Source: Trichoplax sp. H2 (lineage: Eukaryota > Placozoa > Uniplacotomia > Trichoplacea). From it: a DNA stretch of 64,000 nucleotides. Under the pieces are notes generated by a model. That model had not been told where the DNA came from. It worked only from the letters and a program-made list of their open reading frames with translations, and made no database searches. Where the stretch lies: NCBI GenBank assembly GCA_003344405.1, contig NOWV01000027.1, forward strand, positions 248,001 to 312,000. The letters run 5' to 3'. Made by a program: the position numbers and the translations under genes. This document shows, one piece after another, positions 12,292-24,300 of this stretch. Each line of letters starts with the position of its first letter. Positions within the stretch are counted from its first letter, which is position 1.

Positions 12292-15200
12292 ATGGAAACT
12301 AACCAGGAACCAAGAGAAACAACAAGTTTAATGGCGTCTAGGATGGATACAAGCCGTCGTTCAACTTATACCGATTCAGAAAGCGTAAGCTATAAAGTAG
12401 ATGGATATTTTCTAATCGATAGGGTTCAGAGTGGATTGATCTTTTCTGTTTGCAAGTCCACAACTAAAATGATGTGGTAAAATAGCCAATGATGAACTGA
12501 TTCAATGGTTGTGTCAAGCAAGACTTTATGCAACTTATCTAGGCTTACGTGGAACTGAGTCAAGTTTTTATCCTTCCTTTTGATATCGTTTCTCCTACGT
12601 TAAGGAATATGAATTGATTTTTCCAACCTTGTTTATATACTGTACAGTACAGTCATGGACTAGTGTGATTGGATACTGTATAGTATCTGCAGTACTACTC
12701 CATGATACAGTATACCAGTAGAGGTGATGCACTTCTACTCTACTTCACTGTATGAAATGATCCTCTAGGAGAGTAAAAGAGGCTCAATTTTGATGCGCTT
12801 TCGTACCATTCTAATATTTTGCACTTAGTAAACGAGTAGAGTCTTCAAAATTTCAAACAGAAGTAGCCATAGTGCTTCCATCTTGAACTAGATGCTGATG
12901 CCCGTACATTTCCTTAACTGTAATATAGTGTCACGGCATAATAGGTAAAGTTCAACAAAGTTGTTCAAGTCAATAAATCAATTTTGACGCGCTATTGCTG
13001 CCTATGATAATAGTTTAGATTCGATAGACGGGTATTATCTTATAATTTTAAAAAGAAATAGTGTATAGCGCTTCGATTTCTAGTTGTAAAATCATAGAAA
13101 TTCATGAGCTATAGCAATAATGAGACAGTACTGTATAGAAACGGTAATGACATCATTTTATACACTCGTAAATACACGGGTATAGTCTTACAACAGAAAT
13201 AGTACGATATCGCTTCTATTTTTAGCTTTTAGACGGTTAAAATTTGGGCTGTAAATACAAGCAAGATACGATTCCATTGGCATTAAATAGTACTATAGTA
13301 GATTGATCAAGTTCAGCAATTTTATGATGTTTCAATGCGGTAATGTCTTTTTAATTTACTCTCAAGGATGACGATGAGGCAAGGAACCGTAATTACAATC
13401 GAATGCCAACTGCTAGAAGAGATGAACAACAAGAAAATTCAAGTAGTCAGCAAGACGAAGATGATAGCCAATTAGTATTGAAATATGGTGCTGAACATGC
13501 TTTACAAATAATTAAACCTGTCACGATTTGCTTGATTGTGGTGGTAGCGACTATATCTACAATCAGCTTCTATACAAGACGAGGCCAATACTTGTAAGAT
13601 TTTATTCATCAAGGATAAATTCAAATTGATAATTGTATCCATGTTTTGTTTCCTCTTTACTTAAGATGATTGATAGATAGATAGATAAAAAATAGTAAGT
13701 TATTTTAAATGATGTACAGCAATTCATGCAGAAGGTATAAAACTGACTCTAAATTAAGTCAATCTTCTTTGTAGCAAACTTCGCCATCGATTTTATACCT
13801 CAGTCAATTGTTGTGTAGTGTAAATATATAATCGAGTTGTCCTGTAATAGTGCCAAAACTCTAACAATTAAAACTCGTACTAATTGTGATGCTAAGGCTT
13901 AATTCTCTTTTCACTACGATTTCTACTAGCCTATTCATTCTATCAATAAAGCTGTGTTAAATCTCAGTCATGTACAAAACTATAAAGACAAATTATATCA
14001 TAGTTTTAGACACTCTATAAATGCTACTATTATCATCCCTACTCACTAGGATTTACACTCCATTTCATGAAGAAGGAAATATTAGCGATGGACAAAAAGT
14101 TGGCGAAGCGCTGTTAAATGTGTTAATCTTGTTAGGAGTAATTATAGCCATGACTGTCTTGGTCGTTTTGTTGTACAAGTATCGCTGTTACAAGGTAAGT
14201 ATACGCCAAGTAAAATATTGTTACATTAGATTAATTTTAATATATATTAGATTATATCCTTGACGGCAGAATACGCCAATCTACTGTGTATACCTCAACT
14301 TATTGCTACATTTGTTAGAAATCCAAATTTAGGTTATTTTAAGTATACCACTAGGATGTCTTCGTATTTTGTATGACGATCCTGTAAAGATGTCTGTGCT
14401 TCTACAAGTATATCATCTACAGTAGTGGGCAGATGTAGTAGCATGAATGACAAAATTATCTTGATTAATCTATGTTACTAGTCATGTGTAGCCGTCCGCT
14501 AGCAACATGACTAAATTTTATAAGATAGTCCTATGTATTTTCCTGCAATCATTTGAGTAATGTCTATTTTTCTCTCTAGATCATCCACGGTTGGCTACTC
14601 ATCACTTCAGTTTTACTTCTCTTCTTTTTCAATTTCATCTTCTTCTTGTGAGTATACGTTAGCTGTAAGAAGATAATGTAAATATAAAATTATACAGTAC
14701 ACTTCTCATTAAAAATAATCGAAATTACTTTTCTTGTGGCAGGAATATCTTAGAGGTATATAATGTATCTCTGGATTGGATTTCAGCAGGGCTTGTTATG
14801 TGGAATTTTGGCCTAATTGGATTATTAGCTGTCCATTGGAAGGGTCCATTGATGCTTCAGCAAATATACTTAATCATTATTTCTGCATTACTGGTAAGAA
14901 TATCAATGATCATGTGAACAGGATCTGATCCATTTCCATTTAATTTCTTAAATCTGAGCGTCTCTCACCTCCTATTATTTATTTTCGATAAGGCATTAAC
15001 ATTCATCAAATATTTACCTGACTGGACAACATGGTTTGTACTTGGTGCTATTTCTTTATGGGGTAAGTAATAGTTTTGACATTGATAGATTATAATATCC
15101 ATAACGATGCATTTTTTTCGTTCGTAGATCTTGTTGCCGTCTTATGTCCTTTTGGGCCATTAAGAATTTTAGTAGAAACAGCTCAAGAAAGAAATGAGCC

Positions 15201-16147
15201 AATCTTTCCCTCCTTAATTTACTCTTGTTAGTCTTATAGTAATAATTGTATCATTGTGAGATTTTAGTTGAAATAATTTCCATTTTACCGCTTATGTACC
15301 AGCTACGGTCGCATGGATCGTTAACATGGCTACCGAAGATGAAACAGAAACAAATGATTCTCAAAATAATCAAAGCAATTCAAACACATCTCGAGGTAAA
15401 TATAAATCAGCTTAGTATCATTTTATAATCTGAAGATTATTTTTAAATGGATTGCGTAAAAAAGAATTAATCCATTGCGTTTTTGATTTTTCAACGGCTT
15501 AAATATTGTAAAGGCAATAGAAATAGAAGAAATATTCAAATTGCAGCTCCCGAAGCTGAGCCAGAAAATGCCGATGATGTCGACATAGAATTTTCAACAT
15601 CTCAACCCAATCGACATTCTGAAAATAGATTAAGGGGTATCAATGACGATGATAGTGAGGAAAGAGAAGCGACTGAAGATGAAGAAGATGATCAAAGTAG
15701 GTCTTTATTTTGAATGAGTAGGGATGAAATCCAAACAAAAAATTATTACCACCTTATCTGAGTTTAATTCACTTTCATTTAGGTGGCGTTAAGCTTGGAT
15801 TAGGCGACTTTATCTTTTATAGCATATTAGTCGGTAAAGCTGCTTCTAATAGGGATTGGAATACGACAATTGCTTGTTTTGTAGCAATCTTGATTGTATG
15901 TACAAATCAATTGATAAAACTTGAGTATTGCAAACTATTTTTCAGCTGGAAATCTAGTCCGTAATCTCTCTACGGTTTTATTATTCAATAGGGTCTTTGT
16001 ATGACATTACTATTGTTGGCAATATTCAAGAGAGCCTTACCAGCCCTTCCAATATCAATAGCTTTCGGACTTATTTTCAATTTTGCAACTAGCGGGCTTA
16101 TAGCTCCGTTTTCAGATAGTCTACAATCAAATCAAGTTTATATTTGA
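12292..16147 (+). CDS. PSEN: Presenilin, catalytic subunit of gamma-secretase
   Basis: Intramembrane aspartyl protease that cleaves Notch- and APP-type substrates after ectodomain shedding. Eleven exons: 12292-12384, 13367-13593, 14050-14194, 14580-14647, 14743-14893, 14993-15062, 15128-15226, 15303-15395, 15514-15696, 15783-15895, 15992-16147. Both catalytic aspartates are present: TM6 [12 protein letters not shown] (split by an intron) and TM7 GLGDFIFYS, plus the PALP motif (ALPALPISI) near the end. The acidic cytosolic loop (residues encoded by 15303-15696) is rich in D/E, as in the family. The C-terminus is NQVYI then TGA, close to human QFYI. Exon 1 (METNQEPRE..., 31 codons) is inferred: it ends in a good donor with phase 0, matching the exon 2 acceptor, but has no sequence conservation. 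From exon 2 on the call is certain. Confidence 0.95.
12640..12720. repeat. Palindromic repeat cluster 3 in presenilin intron 1
   Basis: Contains ATACTGTACAGTACAG, then ATACTGTATAGTAT and GATACAGTATACC. Looser than the upstream clusters but of the same family. Confidence 0.65.
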
Positions 16148-17345
16148 GTCAATATAAACACTATCATCAAGCTCCATTTCATAATGAAGCCCCTTTAACA
16201 TTCTGCTGTAAAAAGTTTATATACGACATGCATACTAAGTTTTCAAATGTTGAGTACGATGTGGTTATGCGAACAGAAAAGCTGCTGCTAAGATTTTCAT
16301 AATTGGATTGCAGCCGCGTATACGAGATATACTCAGTGCCATTTAAGAAATCTGGAGTGTACAGTAATCAGTAATACCGTAATTGTTGGCACCCTAACTA
16401 CAAGGCAAATAGAAGTTACTATATTTATAGATTGCTCATCGGTAATAGGTCGTCGTATTGCTTGAGTGAAGCTTGGTAATTTAGGTTTGTTTACAGCACT
16501 TTGTCAATATAAAATAACAAATATTGATTTCTGTCCATGTAGTGTACATTTACTTTGGGCTATGATTTTTTTAAATTGTAATAAGCGACAAGGACTTTAT
16601 GTAAGTAGCCAAGATATGTACAGTTATTGTATACTGTATAATTGCTTCCTATATTGAATAATTAATTAATTGATATCAAACAGAATTCATCCAATGTTTG
16701 GATTTTATAATGTAATAATACCGAGATGATCTACACAGTTACAAATTTAAATTTCGTAAATTTTATTTCATGTAATGAGTGCTAAAATCTTGACTATATC
16801 GGATAGTGTTCGTTGTAAAAGAAATCTTTGCCAAATATGCGAAAATAAATATTGTTATTTCAGTTTTACTGTATCTGATATTTTACATGTGCTAAGCACA
16901 TATTGGTGGATATGAAAATTCTTAACTTCATAAAGGTGCTGTATATTTAAGCATGCCTTTACATAACATAACATCATATTTCGAATACTCCATTACGGTA
17001 CTCCTTATCCAACGCGATCAAGAAAGGCCATCCATTAGAATTTTTTAACAAATTTCCGTGAAGTAATTTACCATAAAAAATTTTATCATAGACATTAACA
17101 AAATATATATTATCCGCGATATTGCCTCAATGTTAGCACCATATTAACAGTTCAACCCAGAATATGATCATATATTATAAAAGGGCAAGCTGATTAATAT
17201 CAATCGAGTACAAGTGTATTGTATGATCGCTTGTAAATATAGATATTGTTCGATTACGAAATAATTTCTTCACCAATACTTTACAGTCTGCGCTATAGCA
17301 GAATAAATTTTCTATAGCTCTGAATATTTCAAAAGTAGCAATAAA
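16148..17345. other. Convergent spacer between presenilin and POLR3F
   Basis: 3' flanks of two converging genes. It is AT-rich, with an isolated TGTACAGT..ATACTGTATA patch at about 16615-16640. The open frame at 16466-16657 has no support. No gene was seen. Confidence 0.6.
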
Positions 17346-20277
17346 TTAGGATTCAAGCCATTCCTTCATATAAATACACGTAGCAGGAGAAATTGCTCCA
17401 TTTTCATAACACTGGTCTATAACCTGTTGTGCCGTAATCAAATATTTAATCGTGGTGAGCAACTTGAATTTTTGAAATAAGCTACAGCAATACTGTATTC
17501 ATTAATTAAAATAGAACATACTGGGCAAATACCACAAGGCGTCTTTTCTAGACCACTTGCGTCAATTATAGGTTTAACAGCACGATAAAGCTTGAATTCT
17601 TGGCCATCAGGGTCACTTTCTATTTTCATCTCAGCTTTACCATCATAAATTAAGGTGTTTAATATGGTTTCGATATCTGTAACTGTGAGAGTGACCTAAA
17701 AAAAATCAATGATAAAAAAATTAACGGTTTATACATTTATCAACTTTACAATACGCAATACATTCATTTCATAATATGCAATTATACTGTGACCTACTTT
17801 GCTTATTTTTAGATTCGTTATAATTTTCCAAACTTCTTCTGATGAGGCGAAAGAATTATTAAGACTAATTCGAGGTCTTGCTAATTTCAATTTAGAATTG
17901 CTAGCCTAAGGATAGGTATCATTAGCTTTAACGATTGCTAGGTTTACTTATTACTGATTTACACATAGGTTTAGTGACTCTTCTACCTTTTGTACTAAAC
18001 ATCTGTAACATTGCTGATTTAGTACTTCCACAAATTCAGATTCAAAGTCTTGATCGCTATACCAAGCCCCACCCGTTACTGAAATATCGGGGTCAAGATT
18101 GAATAACATATATAATTTCTTCTTAGAAGCCTAAAATGCAAGTTATGGGAATGATATCAAGGATATTCATTACATTATGAAATAAAATTTACTGCAAAAT
18201 GCAGATCGCCATTTTCAAATAAAATCCTACGCAGTTTAAATTTACTTAGATAAAGATCATGAAATAACGATTTTTTAAACTCTATGCTAAACTTACCGTA
18301 ACTGATTTGACCGCTTTAATTAATTTCTTGCTTTCCAAATTTCTTAGGATTTTATTTAGCTGTGTCATTTGCAAGTTGCATTTTAATCTAATATCCCGGC
18401 TCCATATTCCTAGCAGTACCACACAGAGACAGCTGGAATGAGTAACTTGGAATATGATTAACTTCATTCTATCACATACCAATTTAGAATTATTATTTTC
18501 GGGTCATTTTAATCTACAGTGGGTAACGGTTGAGTATTTAGAACTCTCCAAAAAGTATAAACAACGTTTGTTTTATTCAGTTATTCGCTCCTTAAATACG
18601 TTCGATATCCAAAATTTTAAACAATATTGTTAAATACTAAATATATAATGTACTTTACTAACTAACGCCATGACCGATAGTGATGGCAGTGGATTGAACT
18701 AAACAGTGGTTAGCGAAAAATATTTACTCTTAGTCTCAGTCAGTTTTACTGGATAACACAATGAAATGGCATTGGATTCCACTACGTCAACACCTAACTT
18801 AGTTAATGCACATGAGCATCGGAAAATGAAATTCTGTATAACGTTTGACAAATAGAACTACGTATGCCATTTTCCGGCTTTGAAGTTTTTACAGAAAATA
18901 AATTTCTTTACGTTTTCCATCATCATTATGATGTAATATTTTTGTAAGTACGAATTGAATCCAACGTAGATCTCCTCCTCATTTATAGTGTGATATGTTG
19001 ATAAAATATATTTTATTTTAAATCCGAAGATATGTGCAAGAGAATAGTCCAAAAGCAATTTTAATATCTACATCAGCTTCTTAAAAGTTATTACTACCAT
19101 TTATTTACAGTACATGGATTTCAGCTATACGCGTACATGCGTTGTAAGTCCGTATAATCCCAGAATAACAGCAACCAAGCCCTACACTCACCTTTATTGC
19201 CAGCATCTCCAATAACTTGGTATACTAATTTCTCCTGTGTATTTTCACATATTGCATTTTTGCTATCCAAGATTTATAAAGACATGATCGATTCATAGTT
19301 AAAGAAATATTTAACATGGTATAATGTTCTATTGAGAATGCCTATCATTGACCGGACATACCTTACAAGATCCGGATCTTTAAGTTTATAGATTAGCTGA
19401 GAATCAGATTTAAACAAATCCAAGTTGCCCTGACATATGAATAGGTAGGAAAATGTTAATATATCATCAAAATTACCGTGCAAAAGGTAGAAATCCTGAT
19501 CCAGTTTAGAGAAAGTATAAAGATTAGTGAGCTGTGATACGCATGGAATATCGCCTGATGCCACAGTCTAATATAGGACGCATCAAAATAACTGTTATTG
19601 TATCTATTTTGTAACATTTCTCTTATGTATATGAAAGATTACTGGAAAAGTCTTTACAACAAGTTTGAAGACATGCACATTTTTGCTCGATGGCAGAAAG
19701 CATTCCCTGGTAACACAGTACTTAAGCGTGCGGGCTATGAATGGGAAGGAAGGTATTCACGACTAGTCCTAGCATGCCAGCACAGCGAGTCTGTGTCTGA
19801 GCAATATCGTATCCTCTAGTCAGCCTAAAAGTACCAATTTCTAGCATCCATATTGTCTCGCTATTGCTCCAATTCATTCATCCCTTGTACAGGATGCCGT
19901 TGGTAAAGGAGCTGTAATGTAAACTACGTGCAGCAGGAATAATGCAATGCAAATGAATACAGAGTACACAACAATCGGTAGTAGTAAGTCTATTCTGTAT
20001 GGAAAGAAATGGTAATAACTCTCAAAGCTCAAGCTATTGATTAACATCTTTACTTCATTTCATATTATCGCTGATTGAATATAGCAACATAAGCCGATTA
20101 TAATTCACTTACAGCTGATAGCAATCGATTTAATGCTGAAACTCTTTGTTCAACATTGACATTGGGCATTTCATCTTGCAGAATGCTATCCGTCAGTCCT
20201 TTAGGATGGCTTTGGCATAACGTAAGAATCTTTTTTTCTAAATCGACTAAGCTAAAATCACTATCAATGCTGTTCAT
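17346..20277 (-). CDS. POLR3F: RNA polymerase III subunit RPC6 (RPC39)
   Basis: Winged-helix subunit of the RPC3-RPC6-RPC7 subcomplex that helps Pol III bind TFIIIB and open promoters. The start is ATG at 20277 (MNSIDSDFSLVDLEKKI), and exon 1 continues HPKGLTDSILQDEMP and VEQRVSALNRLLSA. Further exons: about 19375-19437 (GNLDLFKSDSQLIYKLKDPD), about 19195-19262 (QEKLVYQVIGDAGNKG), about 18300-18405 (GIWSRDI and NLESKKLIKAVKSVT, near-identical to human), about 17970-18130 (SVTGGAWYSDQDFESEFVEV), about 17825-17880, about 17535-17695, and a last exon from about 17427 ending IYMKEWLES then TAA. Joining the last two exons gives PCGICPVIDQC...ATC, so the four cysteines of the C-terminal iron-sulfur cluster are all kept. 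The intron at about 18410-19190 is unusually long for the gene. Confidence 0.95.
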
Positions 20278-20519
20278 TTTCGATAGTGTACACCCTTAAG
20301 ATGACAGTGGACCACTCAGTGTTATCTTCAATTCCTTTTCTCTCCTCGATTTTATCCTTTAAAATGCGATCGTCGACATGGAAATTTTTTCCTACACCGT
20401 TGTGTGTTCCATCGGCACGTTTCCTGACAACGGGCCCAAATGGTTTATTATAGGTATAGTATAGTTATATTATATGGTTTATTATAGGTATATTATGGTA
20501 CGCCAGAGCTGTACCAATT

Positions 20520-20632
20520 GGGGGTGTACAGTACAGTACAGCACACGAGTGTTACAGACCCTACAGTGTACAGTATACAGTATTACTGGACTGTGTACGG
20601 TATCTACAGTACTACAGTACTGTATTCACTCA
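20520..20632. repeat. Palindromic TACTGTACAGTA repeat cluster 4
   Basis: Runs such as GTACAGTACAGTACAG, CAGTGTACAGTATACAG and CTACAGTACTACAGTACTG upstream of POLR3F. Same family as the clusters near presenilin. Confidence 0.75.
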
Positions 20633-20646
20633 CTACGTCATGACAT

Positions 20647-20676
20647 GACACGGCTGCGTATTTCAGCAGCCGTGTC
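20647..20676. other. Perfect stem-loop, 11-bp stem and 8-nt loop
   Basis: GACACGGCTGC at 20647-20657 pairs exactly with GCAGCCGTGTC at 20666-20676, around an 8-nt loop. The GC-rich stem stands out in AT-rich DNA. It may be part of a degenerate mobile element together with the adjacent palindromic cluster. No function can be assigned. Confidence 0.6.
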
Positions 20677-20810
20677 CCGTACAGAATCGCATACCGTCTG
20701 GACTGTAATGTGGACAATACTTAGCGATGGAATGATGGCAGAGACTTATCAATCGGGTGGGAGAATGGGACGCGCCCCCACTTGGCCGCACTTATTAAAC
20801 TTATCATTTG

Positions 20811-20838
<28 letters not shown>
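20811..20838. repeat. (TA)14 microsatellite
   Basis: Uninterrupted alternating TA over 28 bp, just upstream of the spastin 3' flank. Confidence 0.95.
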
Positions 20839-20844
<6 letters not shown>

Positions 20845-21345
20845 CTTATAATCTCGTACCAAAATTTTACCCACAAGGAAATTACGATATAAAATATTGA
20901 CATATGTTGTGTATACTGAAAAGTGAAGACTGATTTATTTAAGGATATGAAATTTTTGCGATAGATCTATCAATTATAATTAATAATAGATTAGATTATT
21001 TAATGATAATAAGAATCTAAACATGTTAGTGATATACTGTACACGTGGATTATATCGTTAATTCGTATTGACTACGAAGTTAAAAAATGAGATTATTCTA
21101 AGGGCAGAATAGTATACAGTCGTAGCTTAGAAGTATCTTATTTTAAAACTATTTTTTTTCTCTTTCTGTTACCTTTAAAATACAGTTGCATCGAATAATA
21201 CTATATCAGGCGATCAGACGTATCTGATAAATAATTGGCTTACAAGAAGACATTCTAATTGACATCATCAACAAATATACAATATCATTGTTTGGAGCCC
21301 TGATTACGTAGGTTTTCGTGGCTATAAAAGTGACAGATATGAACG

Positions 21346-24300
21346 CTATGATGACACTCCATATTCACTATTCCAACTTTCAAATTGGGCAATGGAACCA
21401 GGAGGTACACTTTTGCGAATTCTTTTTAGGGAATCCATGAAATCTTTTAACACAATATTTCGCATCTAACCAGCATAATATCACAATAATTAATTTATAG
21501 TGAACAAAATTGAACGCAATCTATTAGGACAAGCGGAACCAACCTGATTAACAGCGACTGATTGCACTTGGGTAGGACTTAATTCTGATACAAAAAGTGA
21601 TTACATATAAGCAGTTTATAAGAAAAAGAATTTTGACTACGCTTATCGAAGATTTCAAATAGGAAAATGAACGACATCAACCCCTTTACCTCTTATTGGT
21701 CCTAAAGCGGCATCCCTAGCCAACGCCGTTAAGTCGCTACATGAGTAACCTTCGGTAAGTCTGTTAATACAATAAATCGCCGTATTATATGAAATTAATC
21801 ACAAATGGAGCATTCCAGATATTGTAAAAAATTGCTACCTTGCAAGCTGACCAATATCTCGCTTGTTAAGCGGACAAGAATGTTTAGCAAGCAATTTCTC
21901 AAAGAGTTGCTTTCTCGTCTACAAACGATACAGTTATTAAAATATTAATGGCAGTCATAGTTGCTATTACGTTAGCCATGCAATGTAATAGTTTAAAATA
22001 AAGAATTACCTCAAAACTGGGTAGCGGAACGTAGACTCTTTTTACTAAACGCCTTTACATAGGAAATAAAATAGTAGTAAATACATAGATCTTTCGGTAT
22101 ATCTTAACTCATTTGTACTCAACCGAAGAGCAGCGTCATCAAGTTCTTGTGGTCTATTCGTAGCACCCATCACTAAGATACGTTCTTCGCTAGACGCCAT
22201 TACCTAATAAGATATTTTCATTAATGGTATAATTTCTATTAGAAACGGCTTATTATACTGATAATAAAAGCGTGGTAAATTATACAAATTCAGATCTTAC
22301 CCCATCGAAGGCAATTAAAAATTCCGTTTTAAGTCTCCGACTAGACTCATTTTCTCCATCTTTTCTTTCGCAAAGTAATGAATCTACTTCGTCTATTTTA
22401 ATTTATAGGTTTATAATCGAAATGAATAAATTCTATGCTAGATAATTTAAAAAAATAATATTGATCCACGATAGTTATGCATGTATACCAATGAAAATAA
22501 TTGCAGGCTGTAATTCACGAGCGACAGAAAAGAGTGCGCGAACTAATTTTTCACTTTCTCCAACCTATTCGTATTAAAATTAATCATTTTCATACGTTGA
22601 GCTAGATTGAACAGTAGTTAAATTGTAATGATTAAGAAAAAGCCAGGCAATAAAAGCATACATATTTTGACGTTAACGATGATGCACTTATATTGAAAAA
22701 TTTAGCTTTAGCTTCGCTTGCTACTGCTTTCGCCTATCGATAAATCATATAATCGTTGTTATCTATCAATGGTACAGCCTACAACGTAGGATATGAAAGG
22801 CAAATTTATATTTTACTCAGTATTAACATACCAGCATAGTTTTACCATTCCCTGGTGGTCCAAAAAGCAAGAGGCCGCGGGCTGGTGCTCGTAAGCCAGT
22901 AAAGAGCTAAATTGAAATATTGAATTTAATTACGTCATAACCTAATCCAGTGTAATAGATACAGCACGATTCATCAAACCTCTGGTCTCAATGAGGGAAG
23001 GATAACGATTTCGTTAAGTGCTTGTTTTGCGAGCTCCAAACCAGCTGAAATAAAATGTTGATAAATCTGCTTCAAAAGCTGTCGTATTTAGCATACAATA
23101 CTTAAAAATCTCAATTACTAAAATCTTTACAAAGGCATAGGTTAATTACCTATATCATTAAAATTGACGCCAGGTTTGCTTAATTTAGATCAAATATAAG
23201 TTTGAATTAATTGGATTAGGTACAAATTTAAGAACAATAGCACTTGTTATTAGTTCTACAGATTATTCTAAAACAAAATACGTATGAACCAACGTAGGAA
23301 GATTTGCTTACTCGTCTACAATTTCGTTTAATATCTTTTGAGCTATAGCAGAATCAACATTTTTTAAATTGGCGATTATATTCTTGGATTGGCTATTAGC
23401 AGCAGAACTAGGAGCAACGTCACGACTGGCAGTACTTTTGATGGTACTAGGCGGTTTACTGGGTGCTTTGCTTGCAGCAGATCTGGTTTTACTAACTGCC
23501 GCAGACGATGTTGCCGATGTACGGTTTATTGGGCGAGACTGTGTTAACTAAATAACAATATATACGCGTATCGATTAATTAATGAAATTCATATTTGAAA
23601 GAAAGGGTAAAGGTGTACATCGAAAATGATAGACTATATCGTCATGGACCTTTGCAGCAGGCATATTGCGTTTTGATGGCTTCAGATTTTTATAAGAATT
23701 GACAGGTAAACCAGTTGATTTTTCGGCAGACGTCGTTGCATCAACTGAGCCGTTGTCATTACTCATATTACTCATTAACCTAGATAATAATCCTTTTTTG
23801 CCATTCTCTTTCGTAACAGTAGGGCTGTCAATTTTAGGTGGAGTTGTATACGAATTGTACATTGACTTTTCTACAATACGTTATGATAGAATTAACAATG
23901 ACGATGCTTAGATAACCAAAATTTAGTGTAGCGATATATTTGTGAAAGATTACGCATCATTACTTGTTGCCTAATTATGAAGAATATGCTACACTATGAC
24001 CAACCTAATTCTTCTAAGCGTTCCTGTGCGTTAGCTAAATTTTCAATCATTTTATCACGGATTTTTGAAGCCTTTAGCCACTCCTCATTAGTAGAAGCAT
24101 CTAGAGTTATTAAAACATATAGGTAAACAGTACCAATCTTTCAGTAGTGTATCCAACAAAGAGTCCTAAACAGTGATATTATTGAAAACTTACCGGATGC
24201 AATATAATCAATTGAAGCACCTAATTGTAGTTCTAAAATGCCATCACGGTATAACTGTGCCGCTTGTTCCTTGGATCCTGGATGATAAGAATGAATACGA

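Larger units (their letters stand above)
20278..21345. other. Spacer: POLR3F 5' flank and spastin 3' flank
   Basis: Both neighbours are on the minus strand. Near 20440-20500 a short phrase (TGGTTTATTATAGGTAT) is duplicated. It is followed by a palindromic repeat cluster, a GC-richer patch with a perfect stem-loop, and a (TA)n tract. The open frame at 20474-20839 is composed of these repeats and is not a gene. Confidence 0.6.

Noticed and set aside
19598-19819. 73-codon plus-strand open frame with plausible composition
   Set aside because: Lies in the first intron of POLR3F on the opposite strand and shows no homology or splice-linked partner exon.
20474-20839. 121-codon open frame on the plus strand
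   Set aside because: Made of palindromic repeats, a GC-rich hairpin and the (TA)n tract; the translation is low-complexity and has no splice context.
23369-23551. Ala/Leu-rich open frame on the plus strand
   Set aside because: Exact antisense of the spastin linker exon, whose Ser/Ala/Lys-rich minus-strand frame is supported by the gene model.
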